Origin: Undaria pinnatifida | Taxonomy: Eukaryota > Sar > Phaeophyceae > Laminariales > Alariaceae | Length of the DNA stretch: 64,000 nt | Assembly: GCA_012845835.1 (NCBI GenBank) | Contig: JABAKD010000021.1 | Location: 9,094,006 to 9,158,005, forward strand | Direction of reading: 5' to 3' | Part shown: piece after piece, positions 35,385 to 46,809 of the stretch | How the letters are laid out: each line of letters opens with the position of its first letter | How positions within the stretch are numbered: position 1 is the first letter of the stretch | The notes under the pieces: generated by a model | Seen by the model: only the letters and a program-made list of their open reading frames with translations | Databases searched by the model: none | Told to the model about the DNA's origin: nothing | Program-made: the position numbers and the translations under genes

Positions 35385-36390
35385 CACTTGCAACTACAGT
35401 GTAGCTATCCGGGTCAACAGGGTGATGTTAGTCAGTCTGTGGACGGAAACTATGAAATTCGTGGAAGGTAATGCATCAGATTATCAAATGAAGTCTGTAA
35501 GTCCATTATCTGGTGAGGGAAGGGTGGGGGGGGGGGGGGAGGGCGGGGGCCGGGGGGAGGGGGTGAATTGCAGCAGCGGGATCTCCAGCACGTGGAAGTG
35601 TTCAATCCTCTGGCGGATTTCGATGTGGGTCGTTTGAAGGAAAGTGCGAGATGCATTCAGGCGTGATGCAGCGGGGGAGGGTAAGCCTGTAAGTTGAGAA
35701 GGGGGGGGGGGGGGGGGGGGCATACTTTTTTTGATTATATTTCTATTTAACCGTAAGTTGATGAGGGTTAGGGAGGAGGGGCGGGGATGGGGGTTAATTA
35801 AATTGGCGTGGGGTTCAACAAGTTCGCAGTGTAATGGCATACTTTTCTTGTTTCATAGTTTCTGTTTCATCGTTAGTGGGGGTTGGGGTGTGTGTGTGTG
35901 AGGGGGGGGGGGGGGGGGAAGGGAGGCGGGGGCGGGTTGCGGGTTCCAACAGTTTATCTCGAGGGTATACAAGATCGCAGTGTAACATACTTTTCATATG
36001 TGTAAACCTGTGGCAAATCATGTTATAATCGATCAGGCAGCAAGGGGGGGGGGGGGGGGGCTTCCAATTTCATGTATGATTATGTTTAATCGGCTAGACA
36101 TGGAGGGAAGAAGGAGCGCGAGGGGGGGGGGGGGGGGATCCGGTGCGTTGTCTCTGGTACATCTACCGGGGGGGGGAGGGGGGGTTGGGGGGAGGTTGTG
36201 GCGGAGGTATACACGGCCACAGTGTTATACTATACTTCTTATGTGTATGGAGGCATGTGGTACTTTTCTATTTCATCGGTGATAGGGGCAAAACCACAAA
36301 GAAAACGAGGGGTATATATGAAGAAAAAAGCGGGTGGCGGGGGAGGGGGGGGGGGGGGGGGGGGCGTCTCACAATTTCAAGACTTTGTCA
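35385..36390 (+). repeat. GR-family element, copy 3, with G-run expansion
   Basis: 35390-35470 matches the core of GR copies 2 and 4: ACTACAGTGTAGCTATC, GGGTCAACAGGGTGATGTTAGTCAGTCTGTG and ACGGAAACTATGAAATTCG. Downstream to 36390, degenerate units with G tracts continue (35520-35570, 35700-35720, 36044-36060, 36345-36364). Words such as CAGTGTAAYATACTTTTC recur near 35830 and 35980. Confidence 0.65.
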
Positions 36391-36399
36391 GCTTTTGTA

Positions 36400-38640
36400 G
36401 AATTTCAATTTGTATAATATATAAAACCACTCTTCATACGTCGCGATAGTGTCCGTAAGGGACTCGAACAAATTATATGTTACGTTTCATCCACGGAATA
36501 TATATTTTTACGATCACTGTTGCATTTCCTTCCTGTGTTTATCTCGCCTACCCACAACATAGCAGCTAGCTCTCCCTAATATACACAACCTCTTTCTATG
36601 CGTTTTGCTTTGTCTTTCCATTTTTTTCATGGCTGTGAGCAATACCACACGCGGCAAAACCCGCAATTTTCAATGCCATATTTTTTAAAATACTGTCGCA
36701 ACTCAACCTCTTGGTACTGTCCAACACCTTCTTCTCCTATTTATCTTAGCCACGTCCTTTTTGCGCAACTAATATGGGTATATATGACAATCAGACTATT
36801 GCCTGCGTTATGGTACACCTGTTGGGATTTTATGCCAATCGCTTTCAAGGGTTCCAGTAATAGCGCAATGGTGTATTCCATGGAAAGACAAAGGTACGAA
36901 ACGCAGTCCCATGAGAAATTCCACGGACCCATCACCAGTCCCATGATATCCCCATTGGATATGCCCGTGTAATGGGTAATCAATCATGTACAAGACCCGC
37001 GAGTGCTCTCGTTAATATCCCCATGGACAGTTATTGTGTACCCCCCATGGATGCCATTAAGTTGGCACGCTCATTGGATTAGGGAACAGAGAGTGCTTCC
37101 CCACATGGACCCATCAGTATGAGGGGAGTGTGCTCCCAGACATTTACTTTTTCCCGAGTTCGTCTTGGCGCAGCTTCAAAGACCCCCAACGACTGTCCTT
37201 GAAGATGTTTCGTGGACGCGTGCCACATATCCCCGTCTATGTTGCAAAAGACGACGGGCAGGGTGGCCTGTATCATGATGAAGGAGGCTTGCAGCAGAGG
37301 TGCGACGCTAAAGCACGACTCGAGCAATAGTGCAAAATATGTGAATTAGCGCGATTGAGTCAACTGTGTTATGTTGCTTCGGCGTTTGGATTTGTCCCCT
37401 GTCTGGTGATTAAACTTCGAAGGCATTTAATGAAAACATACTAGTTGTTTCAGAAACCCAAAGCTGTCGCCTTCAGCCAATGGGAAGCCGGCATCCGAGA
37501 AGAAGTAAAGAAAAAAAAAAAGTCTGATTCTGTGCGAGGAGGATGCGCCTTAATGTATGTGGGAAATTATAAAACCCAGCCTTGATTTGATGGTTGCTTA
37601 TTTCGAGGTTGGTTGGCTCTTCTATCGATTCATCCTAATTATGGTTGACTACAAACAATCAACTGGTCGTTCTTCAATCAAGAGGATGAAAAAATATTGA
37701 TTACTGGTGAATAGTTTATTATATAGAGAACTACAACATCGATATTATGCCGAGATAATGTTGTTGTTGGCCACGACGCTACCACCAAAACACGAAGGGG
37801 AACTCGGCCTACAGCTCGGGCAAAAACATTCATGTCGGCGCATTCACGTTGATCAAACCCGACAAAATGAACCACTTAACGAGCGAGATGGAAGGACGGA
37901 TATCAAAGTCGGCGCATTTCATTGGCCAACGTGGACGAAATTGCCCAGAAATTCGAATCTCGTTGCACTGCCGTCACGTAATCTGGTACCTGGTAACCCG
38001 CCACTCATACCCCGCGCAGCAGCGGCAACAATATAGCGCCAACACTAGGGCAAACAGAACGGCAGCAGCACAGCATCAGCACAGCATCAGAAGTACCTCC
38101 GGCACCAGCAGTAGCATCTCTGTATCTCAGCCAGACATTTCCGAGGGGAGCACGCCAAAAGCGCCTGGGAGGAGCGGCGACTGGGGGGGTACCAACACAG
38201 CATCAACATTGATACCCACAGTGCAGCAGCGATCAAGGTAACATGGGAACAGAATCACCGGTACCAACAGCAGCAGGAATGGCAGCAGGTACAGCGGCAC
38301 CTGCGGCAGCAAACCAGCCAGTCACGAGCTGCCGACCACTCCAACAGGCAGTCCAATCGCGCTGCCTGTTGAGGCCAGGCTCAGGGTGCACGGGGGTACA
38401 CACACAACGGCTTCAATATTTATATTCGTTGACAGTCGGGTTATCTTGGAACTGTTGTATGATGTACTTTGCTTTGTGGTTCTATTGTGCTGCAGCTATA
38501 ATTGGTGATTTCGTCCCAGACACTTAAGCAGAAATATCCCACCTGATATTACAGGTACAGGACGTGTTTGCCACAGCACAGGACGCAAAACAAACAAACA
38601 GACAAGCTGAACTATGTAATAACTCGCGCGACCGCAGTTC
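36400..38640. other. Intergenic stretch with CCCATGG words and a CAG-rich patch
   Basis: No gene recognised. ATATCCCCATTGGAT / CCCCCATGGAT-like words recur loosely at 36870-37080. 38040-38350 is rich in imperfect CAG/GCA triplets and gives Ala/Ser/Thr-rich frames without motif. Confidence 0.4.
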
Positions 38641-38659
38641 CGGTAATTTCAGTTCCGAG

Positions 38660-38930
38660 CTCTCCCTTTCGTAGGCTCTGATTGCGTTTGTCCACAATGA
38701 AGTAGTTCGTTCGTTACCACACGGGGAAGTGCCATGGCATCGGCCATAGATCTTCTCGTTTATCTCTCAAGATATCACATGAAACGCCAACAGCGACAGT
38801 GGAAAGGATAGTTTTGTTCGTAGACGAAGTAACGCCCCCGCACAGACGCTGTAACGGACAAAGCATGGTTTATTGGTAGAGAGAATGTGGCATGTCGGTA
38901 TCGGGAATTGGGATAGAATAAGTTCGGTTT
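38660..38930 (-). pseudogene. Short gypsy-like 5' relic (leader and gag start)
   Basis: 38715-38815 matches 53690-53780, the start of the gag-like relic at 52.2-53.8 kb, including the words CACGGGGAAGTGCCATG and CAGCGACAGTGGA. The neighbouring 38840-38910 resembles 59235-59305 (TGTAACRGACRAAG..GGTTTATTG..GATAGAGARAATG), which on the minus strand would contain an AATAAA signal. Together they look like an LTR/leader plus gag-start remnant read on the minus strand. No open frame survives. Confidence 0.45.
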
Positions 38931-38939
38931 GGAGGGAGA

Positions 38940-39830
38940 AGCCTCGCACGCATTCTTGCAGCAAGGCATCGAGCGTAGGTCAGCATCCTCACGCCGGGCA
39001 CGAGCAAGCACGAGGTCCTGTAAGGAGCACGGGTAGACGTGAGGTAGTTGCTGGTTTGTCCATCCAAGCCAGGATTTTGTGCCTTCTTTTCTGCCTCTCT
39101 TCTGCCTCTCGAGCCCGCGGGGACCACTTACTGCTGTGGCGATCTGACGCGACTTGGCGAACAGGGGGGACCTGCTGCAAGGGCTGGAACAACGAGTCCC
39201 AGAAACACAACACGGTATGTGTGGATGTGAAGGGACCGACGACTGACGATAAGTGCTATCTAACGATAGGTGAAGAAACAATGCGTGCGAGCAGGGCCTG
39301 CGCTCCAGTAACGGGAGGCGGGCGGTTTAGAAAAGGAGGAAAAAAAAACTAAACAACCCGTACGTGTTCGGGGGATACATCCACGCAAACACACGCACCA
39401 GAGCACGAGGGTAGGTGCGGCTACACTGATGAGAAGCAGAGAGTCTCAGGCGTGCTCGTACGAATGTATGTAAATGCACGCACATTGTCCGTGCGCACCG
39501 TTCACGAGTACCCCTCATATCAACCAGTTCAGACTGGGGAGGTCCCAGGACGCCCGTGTACAGCCAGTCTTATCAAATGCCATCTTCGATATACTGCTGC
39601 ACAAAAAAAAAATGGATTGGCGTCCGCTGTGAGTACGACCCATTGAAGGGTTGGTTGTTAATGAGAGCGTTTGCTCGCTTATTCACGAGTAGCCGCTGAG
39701 TTACCGCAAACACGACCGAGAATACACACGTAATACTATAGTAGTACGTTCGCCCGTACTATACACATCCCACGACGACGAGGCCAGCGGCAGGAGCAGC
39801 GCCTGGGGGAGGCGGGGGCGGATCTCTGTA
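38940..39830. other. Intergenic / upstream of the recombinase relic
   Basis: No recognised gene. An A-rich tract lies at 39336-39350 and short A runs at 39602-39611. The region may include the 5' part of the tyrosine-recombinase element, but no terminal repeat can be defined. Confidence 0.35.
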
Positions 39831-39838
39831 CCCACACC

Positions 39839-40930
39839 TTGGCCTCCAGTACGTCGGGGGGCTCAGTTGCGAGCTCGACTAGGCGCACTTACGAGTCTGG
39901 TCGCCGATCGTGGAGCACGTTTCGCAGGCTGATGGGTTGTCAGGAGTTTTTGTCCTTGAGTGACTCGGAGAGTTTCAAGGCCTGGGCATTGATTGAGTTT
40001 GCATCTTGGTGTGGTGCGTCGGAAGGTAATCTGGCAAATACGATTTCCGGGAAGTTCGCGGCGGTGCAGTACTTCCACGGACTGAGGGTAACAGTGGAGT
40101 TACCGGTTATGGCTCCCGTGGTCCAGTGTGCGCTCAGGGGTATTGCACAGGCCCACGTGACGGCAGGAAGGCCACGCCAAGTCCGCTTGCCGGTGTCGTT
40201 CGGTATGCTCCTCGCGGGGGAAACCCTCATTCCCACGTGGGGCCCGGCGGGGAATTTTTTGCGGTTTTGTCTGTGTCTGCTTTCCTGATGACGCGATCGG
40301 ACGAAACGTTCGCCGCTGATTCGCTGGTGGTGCATCCGGTGCAGTGCTTGGCGCGGGGTGACGTGGCGTTTTTCGCCACGGGCACACAGTCGAGGGACAC
40401 ACGAGGGCAATAGCCTAACAATGTAGAAGTACGGTTTAAGGGGCATCAGGGGGATCAAGATTAGGTTGGCAGTGTGCGCGTGCGGAGTCGTAGCAAGGTC
40501 CGTGGGCCAATGTCGTCCTTTAGGGCAGACGGCGGGGCAGTCACCCTTATGTTGGAGTTGATGTCATGCTTTCCTGGTTTACCCGACCATGCCCCCCTTT
40601 CCTCGTATCAATGTGGCAAGGCCGTAATAGTGGTTAAGTATGGCCGTGCGCTTCGAGCAATAAAGGAGGTAGTGGCAGAGTCAGGTCGGAATCCCCATTA
40701 GTTCGCCCTACACTCGTTGCGTATCGGAGTCGTTGCGCATTGGAGGTGCGATCACGCTCGCGCCGGGGGAAGAAAAATCCGAACGAGTTATCCGGAGAGA
40801 GGGGGAGTGGAGGTACGACGCGTACAAGGTGTACACGCGTAATAACATAGAAGATTCCATGAGGGTGTCACGTAAGCTTGCGAGTGCAAAGGCGGCAAAA
40901 GGGACACAGCCGGGAGAAGGAACAGAATGA
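39839..40930 (+). pseudogene. Tyrosine recombinase relic (Crypton/Ngaro-type)
   Basis: Three consecutive segments of one ancestral reading frame, now in different frames. The first (39839 to about 40260) resembles the N-terminal core-binding domain, with RRTYESGRRSW and a conserved NTISGKFAAVQYFH stretch. A frameshift near 40255 leads to MTRSDETFAAD, whose Arg (40294-40296) fits the first catalytic arginine. In-frame stops follow at 40411-40413, near 40462 and at 40699-40701. Then comes HSLRIG (from 40711), the H-x-x-R box, and after another shift YKVYTRNN (about 40823-40846) with the candidate nucleophilic tyrosine. This R...HxxR...Y set is typical of tyrosine recombinases carried by stramenopile Crypton, DIRS and Ngaro elements. 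No adjacent reverse transcriptase is visible, so the superfamily is uncertain. The element is dead. Confidence 0.8.
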
Positions 40931-41014
40931 GGTGATGAAATAATTAAGAGTACGGTTCACAGTAGTCTCACACGATCCCTGGGTTGGAGGAGTCGATTGG
41001 TACCGTACCATTCG

Positions 41015-41235
41015 GAGGCTTGGTCATCCGAGACAACTGTAGGCCGTACTAGTTAGGAACCCGGCCAGTACCATAGTAGGGAGAGAGAGACGTAAAACAT
41101 GATGGTCGAGATACTCAGGGTTATGCAGGAAGCTGCGACACAGGAATCTGGCCGAGGGGAGGAACCTCTCTATCTCACGACTCAGGAAACGAAACAAAAA
41201 AAGCAGTTCGAAAGATATACAATAAACGATCGCTG
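41015..41235 (+). repeat. Dispersed repeat D, copy 1
   Basis: Homologous to 59500-59710. Shared words are CTTGGT, GAGACRACTGTAGGC, TTAGGWACCCGGC and ATACAATAAAC, in the same order with many substitutions. It starts about 85 bp after the recombinase relic, so it could be the 3' terminal part of that element. Confidence 0.6.
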
Positions 41236-41239
41236 AAAA

Positions 41240-41770
41240 AAATTATCCAACCATTTGATGTACTGAACAAAGGCCAACGGTACGACCACCGCGATAGAGA
41301 ATCCTCTAAAAGACCATCTCGGGCTAACAGGCCCTGGCGGAGTAGCTTTGATAAACGTAGCTATCCGTACGTTGGGCAATGCTTAAGTCCAGTCAATCAT
41401 AGTCGGTTTCACACCGATCTACGATCTACCACGTTTACTGACGTTAACATCGACTGTTCAGCAACCGCGTCATCATCGATGCATCTTCAAAAAAACCACG
41501 CACCATGCGTCACAACTCCATAGGCGCATGCAACTAACCGAAACCCACACCACGGACGGGACGCGAATTCCAGTCCGCCCGTAAAACTGCAGCATCGACG
41601 CCGGACATGCTCTGCCCACCAACAACCTCGTTCATAAACCTCCAGCTGTGGATATGTCAGGACTATCAGCGGCCTACGCAAAAACTCCTGAGTAACAAAA
41701 AATGCTGGATATTCTCAACGCAAACATTGAAAAACCAGCAACGCAGGATCAGGGACCCCCCCCCAAATCA
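41240..41770. other. Intergenic stretch, no gene seen
   Basis: No motif or repeat recognised. Confidence 0.4.
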
Positions 41771-41779
41771 CAATATGAT

Positions 41780-42880
41780 CATAAACGCAGCGCATACCGC
41801 TGTACGAGGGCCCGCTTCTGCTCCACCTTCAGCTACAACGCCTTGAATTCTTTTTGCAGCACGGTCGGCGCGTAATGAAAGACGAGCGATACCGGCTCCC
41901 GCGTGCTCTCCACCGCCTCCAATCCTTCCCAGGCCACCTCGACGCCAATCGCCGTCACCACCGAGTAGCACTAACGACCGAGTCTGCCGCATTCCATAGT
42001 AGAAATTTTTGTTCAGGTGTGAGCTTTTCCCGTTCCACCCTTGCATCCTGCTGAGGCCAGACCGCCATAGGCTCCATTCGTGCAGGTGGGTCACCCCAAA
42101 ATGTCCGACGGAGAACGATAAGGTGCGTGCCAAAATCGATGACGCGCGGAATCTTGGTACATTCCACGGGGCATCAATGGTCAGCAGCTTCTTGGCATAT
42201 TGCGCTCGGAATCCATGGTCAACAGGGTCATCAACCGCGGTCTCCAACATGCCCACACGATGCAGCATCTCCACCTAGGAATACTGGAACATCACCGGTA
42301 GTTGTGGAGGCCGAATAAGTGTGAAGCTGATTGTCCACTTCACCTGCCGCACCGCCGGCCGGCCCGAACGCCGCGACAGCCATCGCGGCCCGCAGCACTG
42401 CACCAAGATGGGCTCGCCCACAGCACGAGCTGTAGACTCAACCCCAGCGCCATCTTGACGCCCGCCGTCAACACAGAAGCCTGGAGCTGCGCCGTAACGT
42501 CGATAACAAGTTTCTCCCTCAGCGTTGTCTTCCCGGTGATAACCACACCGACTGCCGTATGGAGAACGATAAACTGCATGGTTAAACCGGACTTGTCCAG
42601 ATCGTCCTTAAATCGTTAAGTGTAGTGGACACGAATGAGTCTCAATGTCACCCGTATGGCCCAACGGCGTCATTACACGTGCATGCCCAACGAACGCCTG
42701 CAAAAGCGCGGTGCGCGTCATCTCCGGCTTTCCCAGCAAGGCCTCTACAAGATCCTCCGACATTGCTGTAATGCCTCGAACCAGAATCCATGAGTACCTT
42801 TACCTCAGCAGCCGCAGATGCACCGGAACCCGGAAGCCGCCCCGCGAGATGCTGTGTTTGGCCCTTCAAACGCGGTTCGT
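41780..42880 (-). pseudogene. Ty3/gypsy-like pol relic: retropepsin and linker
   Basis: Read on the minus strand from 42880 downward. EVKVLMDSGS contains the D-S-G signature of an aspartic retroviral-type protease (about 42800-42770). Directly after it the frame changes by one base and continues as GITAMSEDLVEALLGK. VVITGKTTLREKL follows at about 42545-42505. Further on, in yet another frame, come FGTHLIVLRRTFWGDPPAR and ARVEREKLTPEQKFLLWN (about 42140-42000), resembling the protease-RT linker of gypsy-like polyproteins. At least four frame changes and several stops are present and the RT core is missing. The family call rests on motif order only. Confidence 0.6.
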
Positions 42881-42984
42881 TCTATGCCGAATACACGCTG
42901 GTGTCAGCACATTCGGCAGGCTGCACGATCGAGACACGCGCGGAATAAATAGTGCTGTAATCTTCGCGCCACTATTGGAGCATA

Positions 42985-43508
42985 GACACTGCAGTCCACA
43001 AGTATAATTCGTTTCGTAGTCAGTACCTTGAGTGAACTGACCATCATAAACATCTAGATGCGGATGTATGCAACATGCGGCGACATACGTAGAAGTTTGT
43101 TCTATCTAGCCGACATACTAAATAAGAACCAACCCACCTGTGTCGGGAAGTTGATAGTAGTACATAGTAATCAGCTTACTACTTTGAGTATCAGTAGATC
43201 GTCACAGATTATGTTACTCATAACTTTACAAGGACGTTACATTCAACGTCGCAGGCAACAGGATCGGCTGCCGTAGAGTTCACCTGCCTGTTTGTTAGGC
43301 ATAGGTTCGTGATCAGATGAATGCACCCCCCACCTTGATCACTCCCTCTGGTTCTCCTCTCTTGGTTCTCTATTTTTCTTCATTCTTTGATATTTTTTAT
43401 TGGTCACATAAGCGCCGTTTTCACGCCACGTCTTTTCTCTTCCACAGGTGACCTTCACATACTCTTTGGTGCCATCTCTTCCTCTCTAATCACACAGTAC
43501 AAACTTCA
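42985..43508 (+). repeat. LTR-like direct repeat A
   Basis: Diverged copy of 51612-52154 in the same orientation. Shared words are TCGTAGTCASTACCTTGAGTR, GAAGTTTGTTYT-like, ATCGGCTGCCGTAGAG, CACCTTGATCAC / CTCGATCACAC, TTATTGGYCACA and a final ACTTCA. It forms the left member of a pair about 8.1 kb apart, with unrelated sequence inside and gypsy-like relics outside. I read the pair as the LTRs of an old element. Confidence 0.65.
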
Positions 43509-44915
43509 TCGCCTTGGATTTACCCGTCGACCAGCGCGGAGCAACGGCTTCCCGATAAGTTGGTGTTGCTCTGCCAAGAAAGTCATCGCACGGTTTACAT
43601 TTCTGCAGCGAGGAGCAACTTTCTTCAAAACTCAAATTCAGCCTCGACGTCGGAACATCGCAATGACGTCAAGGTCACAAGGAATATGCATGGGAGAAAA
43701 CTATCACGAACGAGGCAGGTAAGGATAAAACTCGCGCGATAATGCGTGTAGCAGGTAAGGAGTCCGGCTTCACGCTAGTAAGATGTTCGAAGTCGATATC
43801 AAACCGGCATCTTCCCACTATCGCGCGCAAAAAAAGTATAATGCGTTCGTCCTCGAGCAACTTGTAATATACGACAAGTGGATCTATACGAACTGCAACA
43901 CGCAGTCGGGTAGTTTTGGCTACTCAGGGTAGCATCAAGGAAATCACCTCCTACATATACGTGGCCTTCACGCCTATGCGGGGCATCTGGAAAAATTACT
44001 TTCTGCCTAAATGGGGCTTCCACGCCTCTACGCGGGGCATTTGGAAAATCGCGTCATGCTTATACGGGGCTTCCACGCTTATACGATTCATCTGGGAAAT
44101 CACTTCCTGCCTACGTGGGGCTTCTACGCCAATACTGGGCATTCACCTCCAGCGACTGCGTTCAAAGATGTAACACTTAAGTCTGGTACCAGACGCGGAG
44201 GAGCGGAGTTTTTTCTTCCAGCAACTGCCTTCGCGCTTCCACGCGCGAGGCGCGCATTCAGACTCCAAAGAAAGAATACTCTCATTGTCAACCGAAATTG
44301 CAGACCTTGTTCAATACCAAGGGGCGCTGAAGAATTGTGTGCGGCGCAGCTCAGGCCTGATCGCACTACCAAGGTCAGGTAATCGAGTTAAAAATCTTAT
44401 GATACGCAATTATTTATGAGGAAATTCGCTTTCCTCACACACACATGAAATCTTGTTGCAACTTGCGTAGCACATACCTACACGGCAACGTTTCATTGGA
44501 GGAAGATGAGACACGGCAATTACCGTTACTTCCGCATGGTTAAAATGTCTAATACAACATCGACAACACGTCGTTATTACTGATGACTGAATACCACGCG
44601 GAAAAATCTACAATGGCTACATCTACATGACCGTCGAGCTAAACGACCTGCAACTACCACAGCTTCATCGTGCTCTACGTCTACAACTCGTTCACCTACG
44701 ACTACTACAGTAGCGCGGAACGACGGTCATCATTATATCGGCCACGCTCGAAAGAGGCGTACCTCTGAGGCATCTCTGTAGCTGCCCAGCCTCTAAGCAC
44801 CAAGCTTCACGATTCAGAGCAAATAATTCACCGCAGCATTTCCAGCTAGAATGAACTTGGAGCATGTAGACTATGTGGCTATCTACATATTCAGCGGCCA
44901 GCTCAGCGACACCAG
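43509..44915 (+). other. Interior of the outer LTR-like element, left part
   Basis: No reverse transcriptase, protease or integrase motif. It contains a 51 bp minisatellite: the GCATCTGGAAAAAT-like word starts at 43932, 43983, 44038, 44088 and 44139. The plus-strand frame across it (43916-44173) is open and repeats a 17-residue motif of the type GIWKIASCLYGASTLIR. With the right interior part (50586-51611) this gives about 2.4 kb of interior, suggesting a non-autonomous element. No product recognised. Confidence 0.5.
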
Positions 44916-44920
44916 CACCA

Positions 44921-45289
44921 TCGTCGGTATATCTTGTCTCAACGAACAGCCTAGCAATAAGTTACGGTTACATACGTTGTGTCACGGAGTTATATTACAG
45001 GGATCGTCTCGCGGTATCACCCACGAGCAGTCCCACGGGTATGTACGAGTAGGCACTATGCGAGGAGGTTTAGGTATTCGACTACGAGCGGTTGTTACTG
45101 GGCTGTGGAGCGTTGGCCCACATGACCCACTCTCCTTTTCTCTCTGCATTCCTCTACTCCTTTCCGGGCCGGCATAATAAAGACATCTCAAACTATCTTC
45201 TACACACAGCGTGTTGCAGTGCCTCGCTCACAGCCTAGTGTGGCTGTTGGGAGCTTATCCATCCATCGCATATCAGCGCTAATTGAACA
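44921..45289 (+). repeat. Copia 5' LTR
   Basis: 369 bp, matching 50236-50580 throughout. It contains an AATAAA signal at 45176-45181 and, relative to the 3' copy, an extra C/T-rich block of about 25 bp (about 45140-45170). The end is set by the shared ...AATTGAACA and by the TSD at the other terminus. Confidence 0.92.
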
Positions 45290-45362
45290 CGTTGACGGAC
45301 TTATTGTTCGAGCAAGCAGCCTGATCATACCGAGTGGAACCCCAGTGGACGGGTCGTACGAG

Positions 45363-46809
45363 ATGGACGACCTGGCCAGTCTCTTGAGGCAGCTGGCGGC
45401 GGACAGGAGAGAAAACCAAGATCGACGCGAGACCGACCGAGAGTTGCGACGTCAAGACGATGAGCGACTGAAGGCGGAGATTTTCGAGGAGATGGATAGC
45501 AGAACTGCTGCGGTTAGTGAGGTTGCGTCTGGTGTTGCTGGTGAGCGGTTCGGGACCGCTACCAGTGCAGGGGAAGTAAGGGGAGCCAGCTCCAGTGGGA
45601 GTTTGCCAGGTCTTGGCGCGGCAATAGGCCTGACAAGGAGTGGTGCGATTAGCAGCGTAGATAGGCATAGGGCTAAAGTTGATTTTCGCGAATTTGGGAG
45701 TTTGAAGCAGTCAGTGCCGAAATTCAGTGGAAAGTCGGAAGATTTTCCATTGTGGAAAGAACACTTTGAGGTGTTTACTTTCATGGTTGGGTGCATGTCG
45801 GCGTTCCTCGTAGATCATGATATGATGATAGGCGACGTTACGTTCGAAGAACACTCGATACTTTCTCTCGCAAGTGTTCAGTGAGGAACATGTTATAACA
45901 GCTAGAGTAGCTTGGATTTGCCTGACAGAGAGCGTTATGAACCGTGATCTGCTTGGTTGACTGTTCGCAACAAAATCACCTAGTGCTGGCTGGAGAATGT
46001 CGTGTGATTGGTACATGCCAAAGGCCATGGCTGAACGGGTCAAGTGGTCGGTAGGGTTCGACTCCGGAAAAATGGAGAAGGGAGAAGAGCTCATGAAGTA
46101 CTTTGGTCGGATAGACAAGATTGTTGGAGTGCTCGCGTCGCTAGGTGTGGTCAAGTCGGTAGCAGACGTCAACCGCAAGATCACCATGACCCTCACGTCA
46201 GACTACGAAATAGAGCAACGCACTATCTTGTACCGTGAGGATGTCACTCGAGCGTAGATCGAAAGCATCATCCGACAGCGGTACTTGCGCCTTCCCGCGC
46301 CGAAGGGTAAGGACGTGGGCCAGGCTCTATTTTCGAATGGCGCTGCTCGAGGTGGTCGTGAAGGTAGGGGTAGGCATAGTAGTAACGGTAAGCCGAGAGG
46401 TGGCAGTGACACCGCAAGCAAGAACAGTCAAGGTAGCAGTAGCAGTAACCCCCAAGCCCCCACACATAAACCCCCCTCAGCGTTCGACAACGTCAAGGGA
46501 AAATGCATTCGTTGCTTGGAACCCGGGCACACCTGGTCCCAGTGCAAGGCTCACATTCCCCCTGCATCAGACCAGACATCAGCCGGACGTGCGCAAGGCC
46601 AGAACAACGGCGGTGAGACTGTGTGTTGCCTTGCGAAGTGCATGCTTGGTACTAACGATGACTCGTGTAATGAGGAACGTAGTGATTGCATCGGTGTGAA
46701 ATGGATAGCGAACAGTGGTGCATCCTTTCACATGACCCATTCAGCTGACCTTTGGAGCGATGTAAGCCTGTGTGCGACGACAAGGTTAGGATCGGTGACA
46801 ACCATCTGA
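45363..46809 (+). pseudogene. gag: Copia gag and protease (broken)
   Basis: The probable start ATG at 45363 opens a charged coiled-coil-like N-terminus (MDDLASLLRQLAADRR). The frame ends at a TGA at 45882 after a shift. The continuation, one frame over, has a stop at 45958-45960 and another (TAG) at 46255-46257. A CCHC zinc knuckle, CIRCLEPGHTWSQC (46504-46545), is intact and would bind retrotransposon RNA. The protease signature WIANSGASFHMT has Asn (AAC, 46711-46713) where the catalytic aspartate of the usual D-S-G triad belongs. A further frameshift near 46770 separates this from the pol segment. Confidence 0.88.

Noticed and set aside
31143-36400. Gly-rich and Pro-rich frames across the poly-G arrays
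   Set aside because: Translations of homopolymer runs; run lengths are unreliable and frames meaningless.
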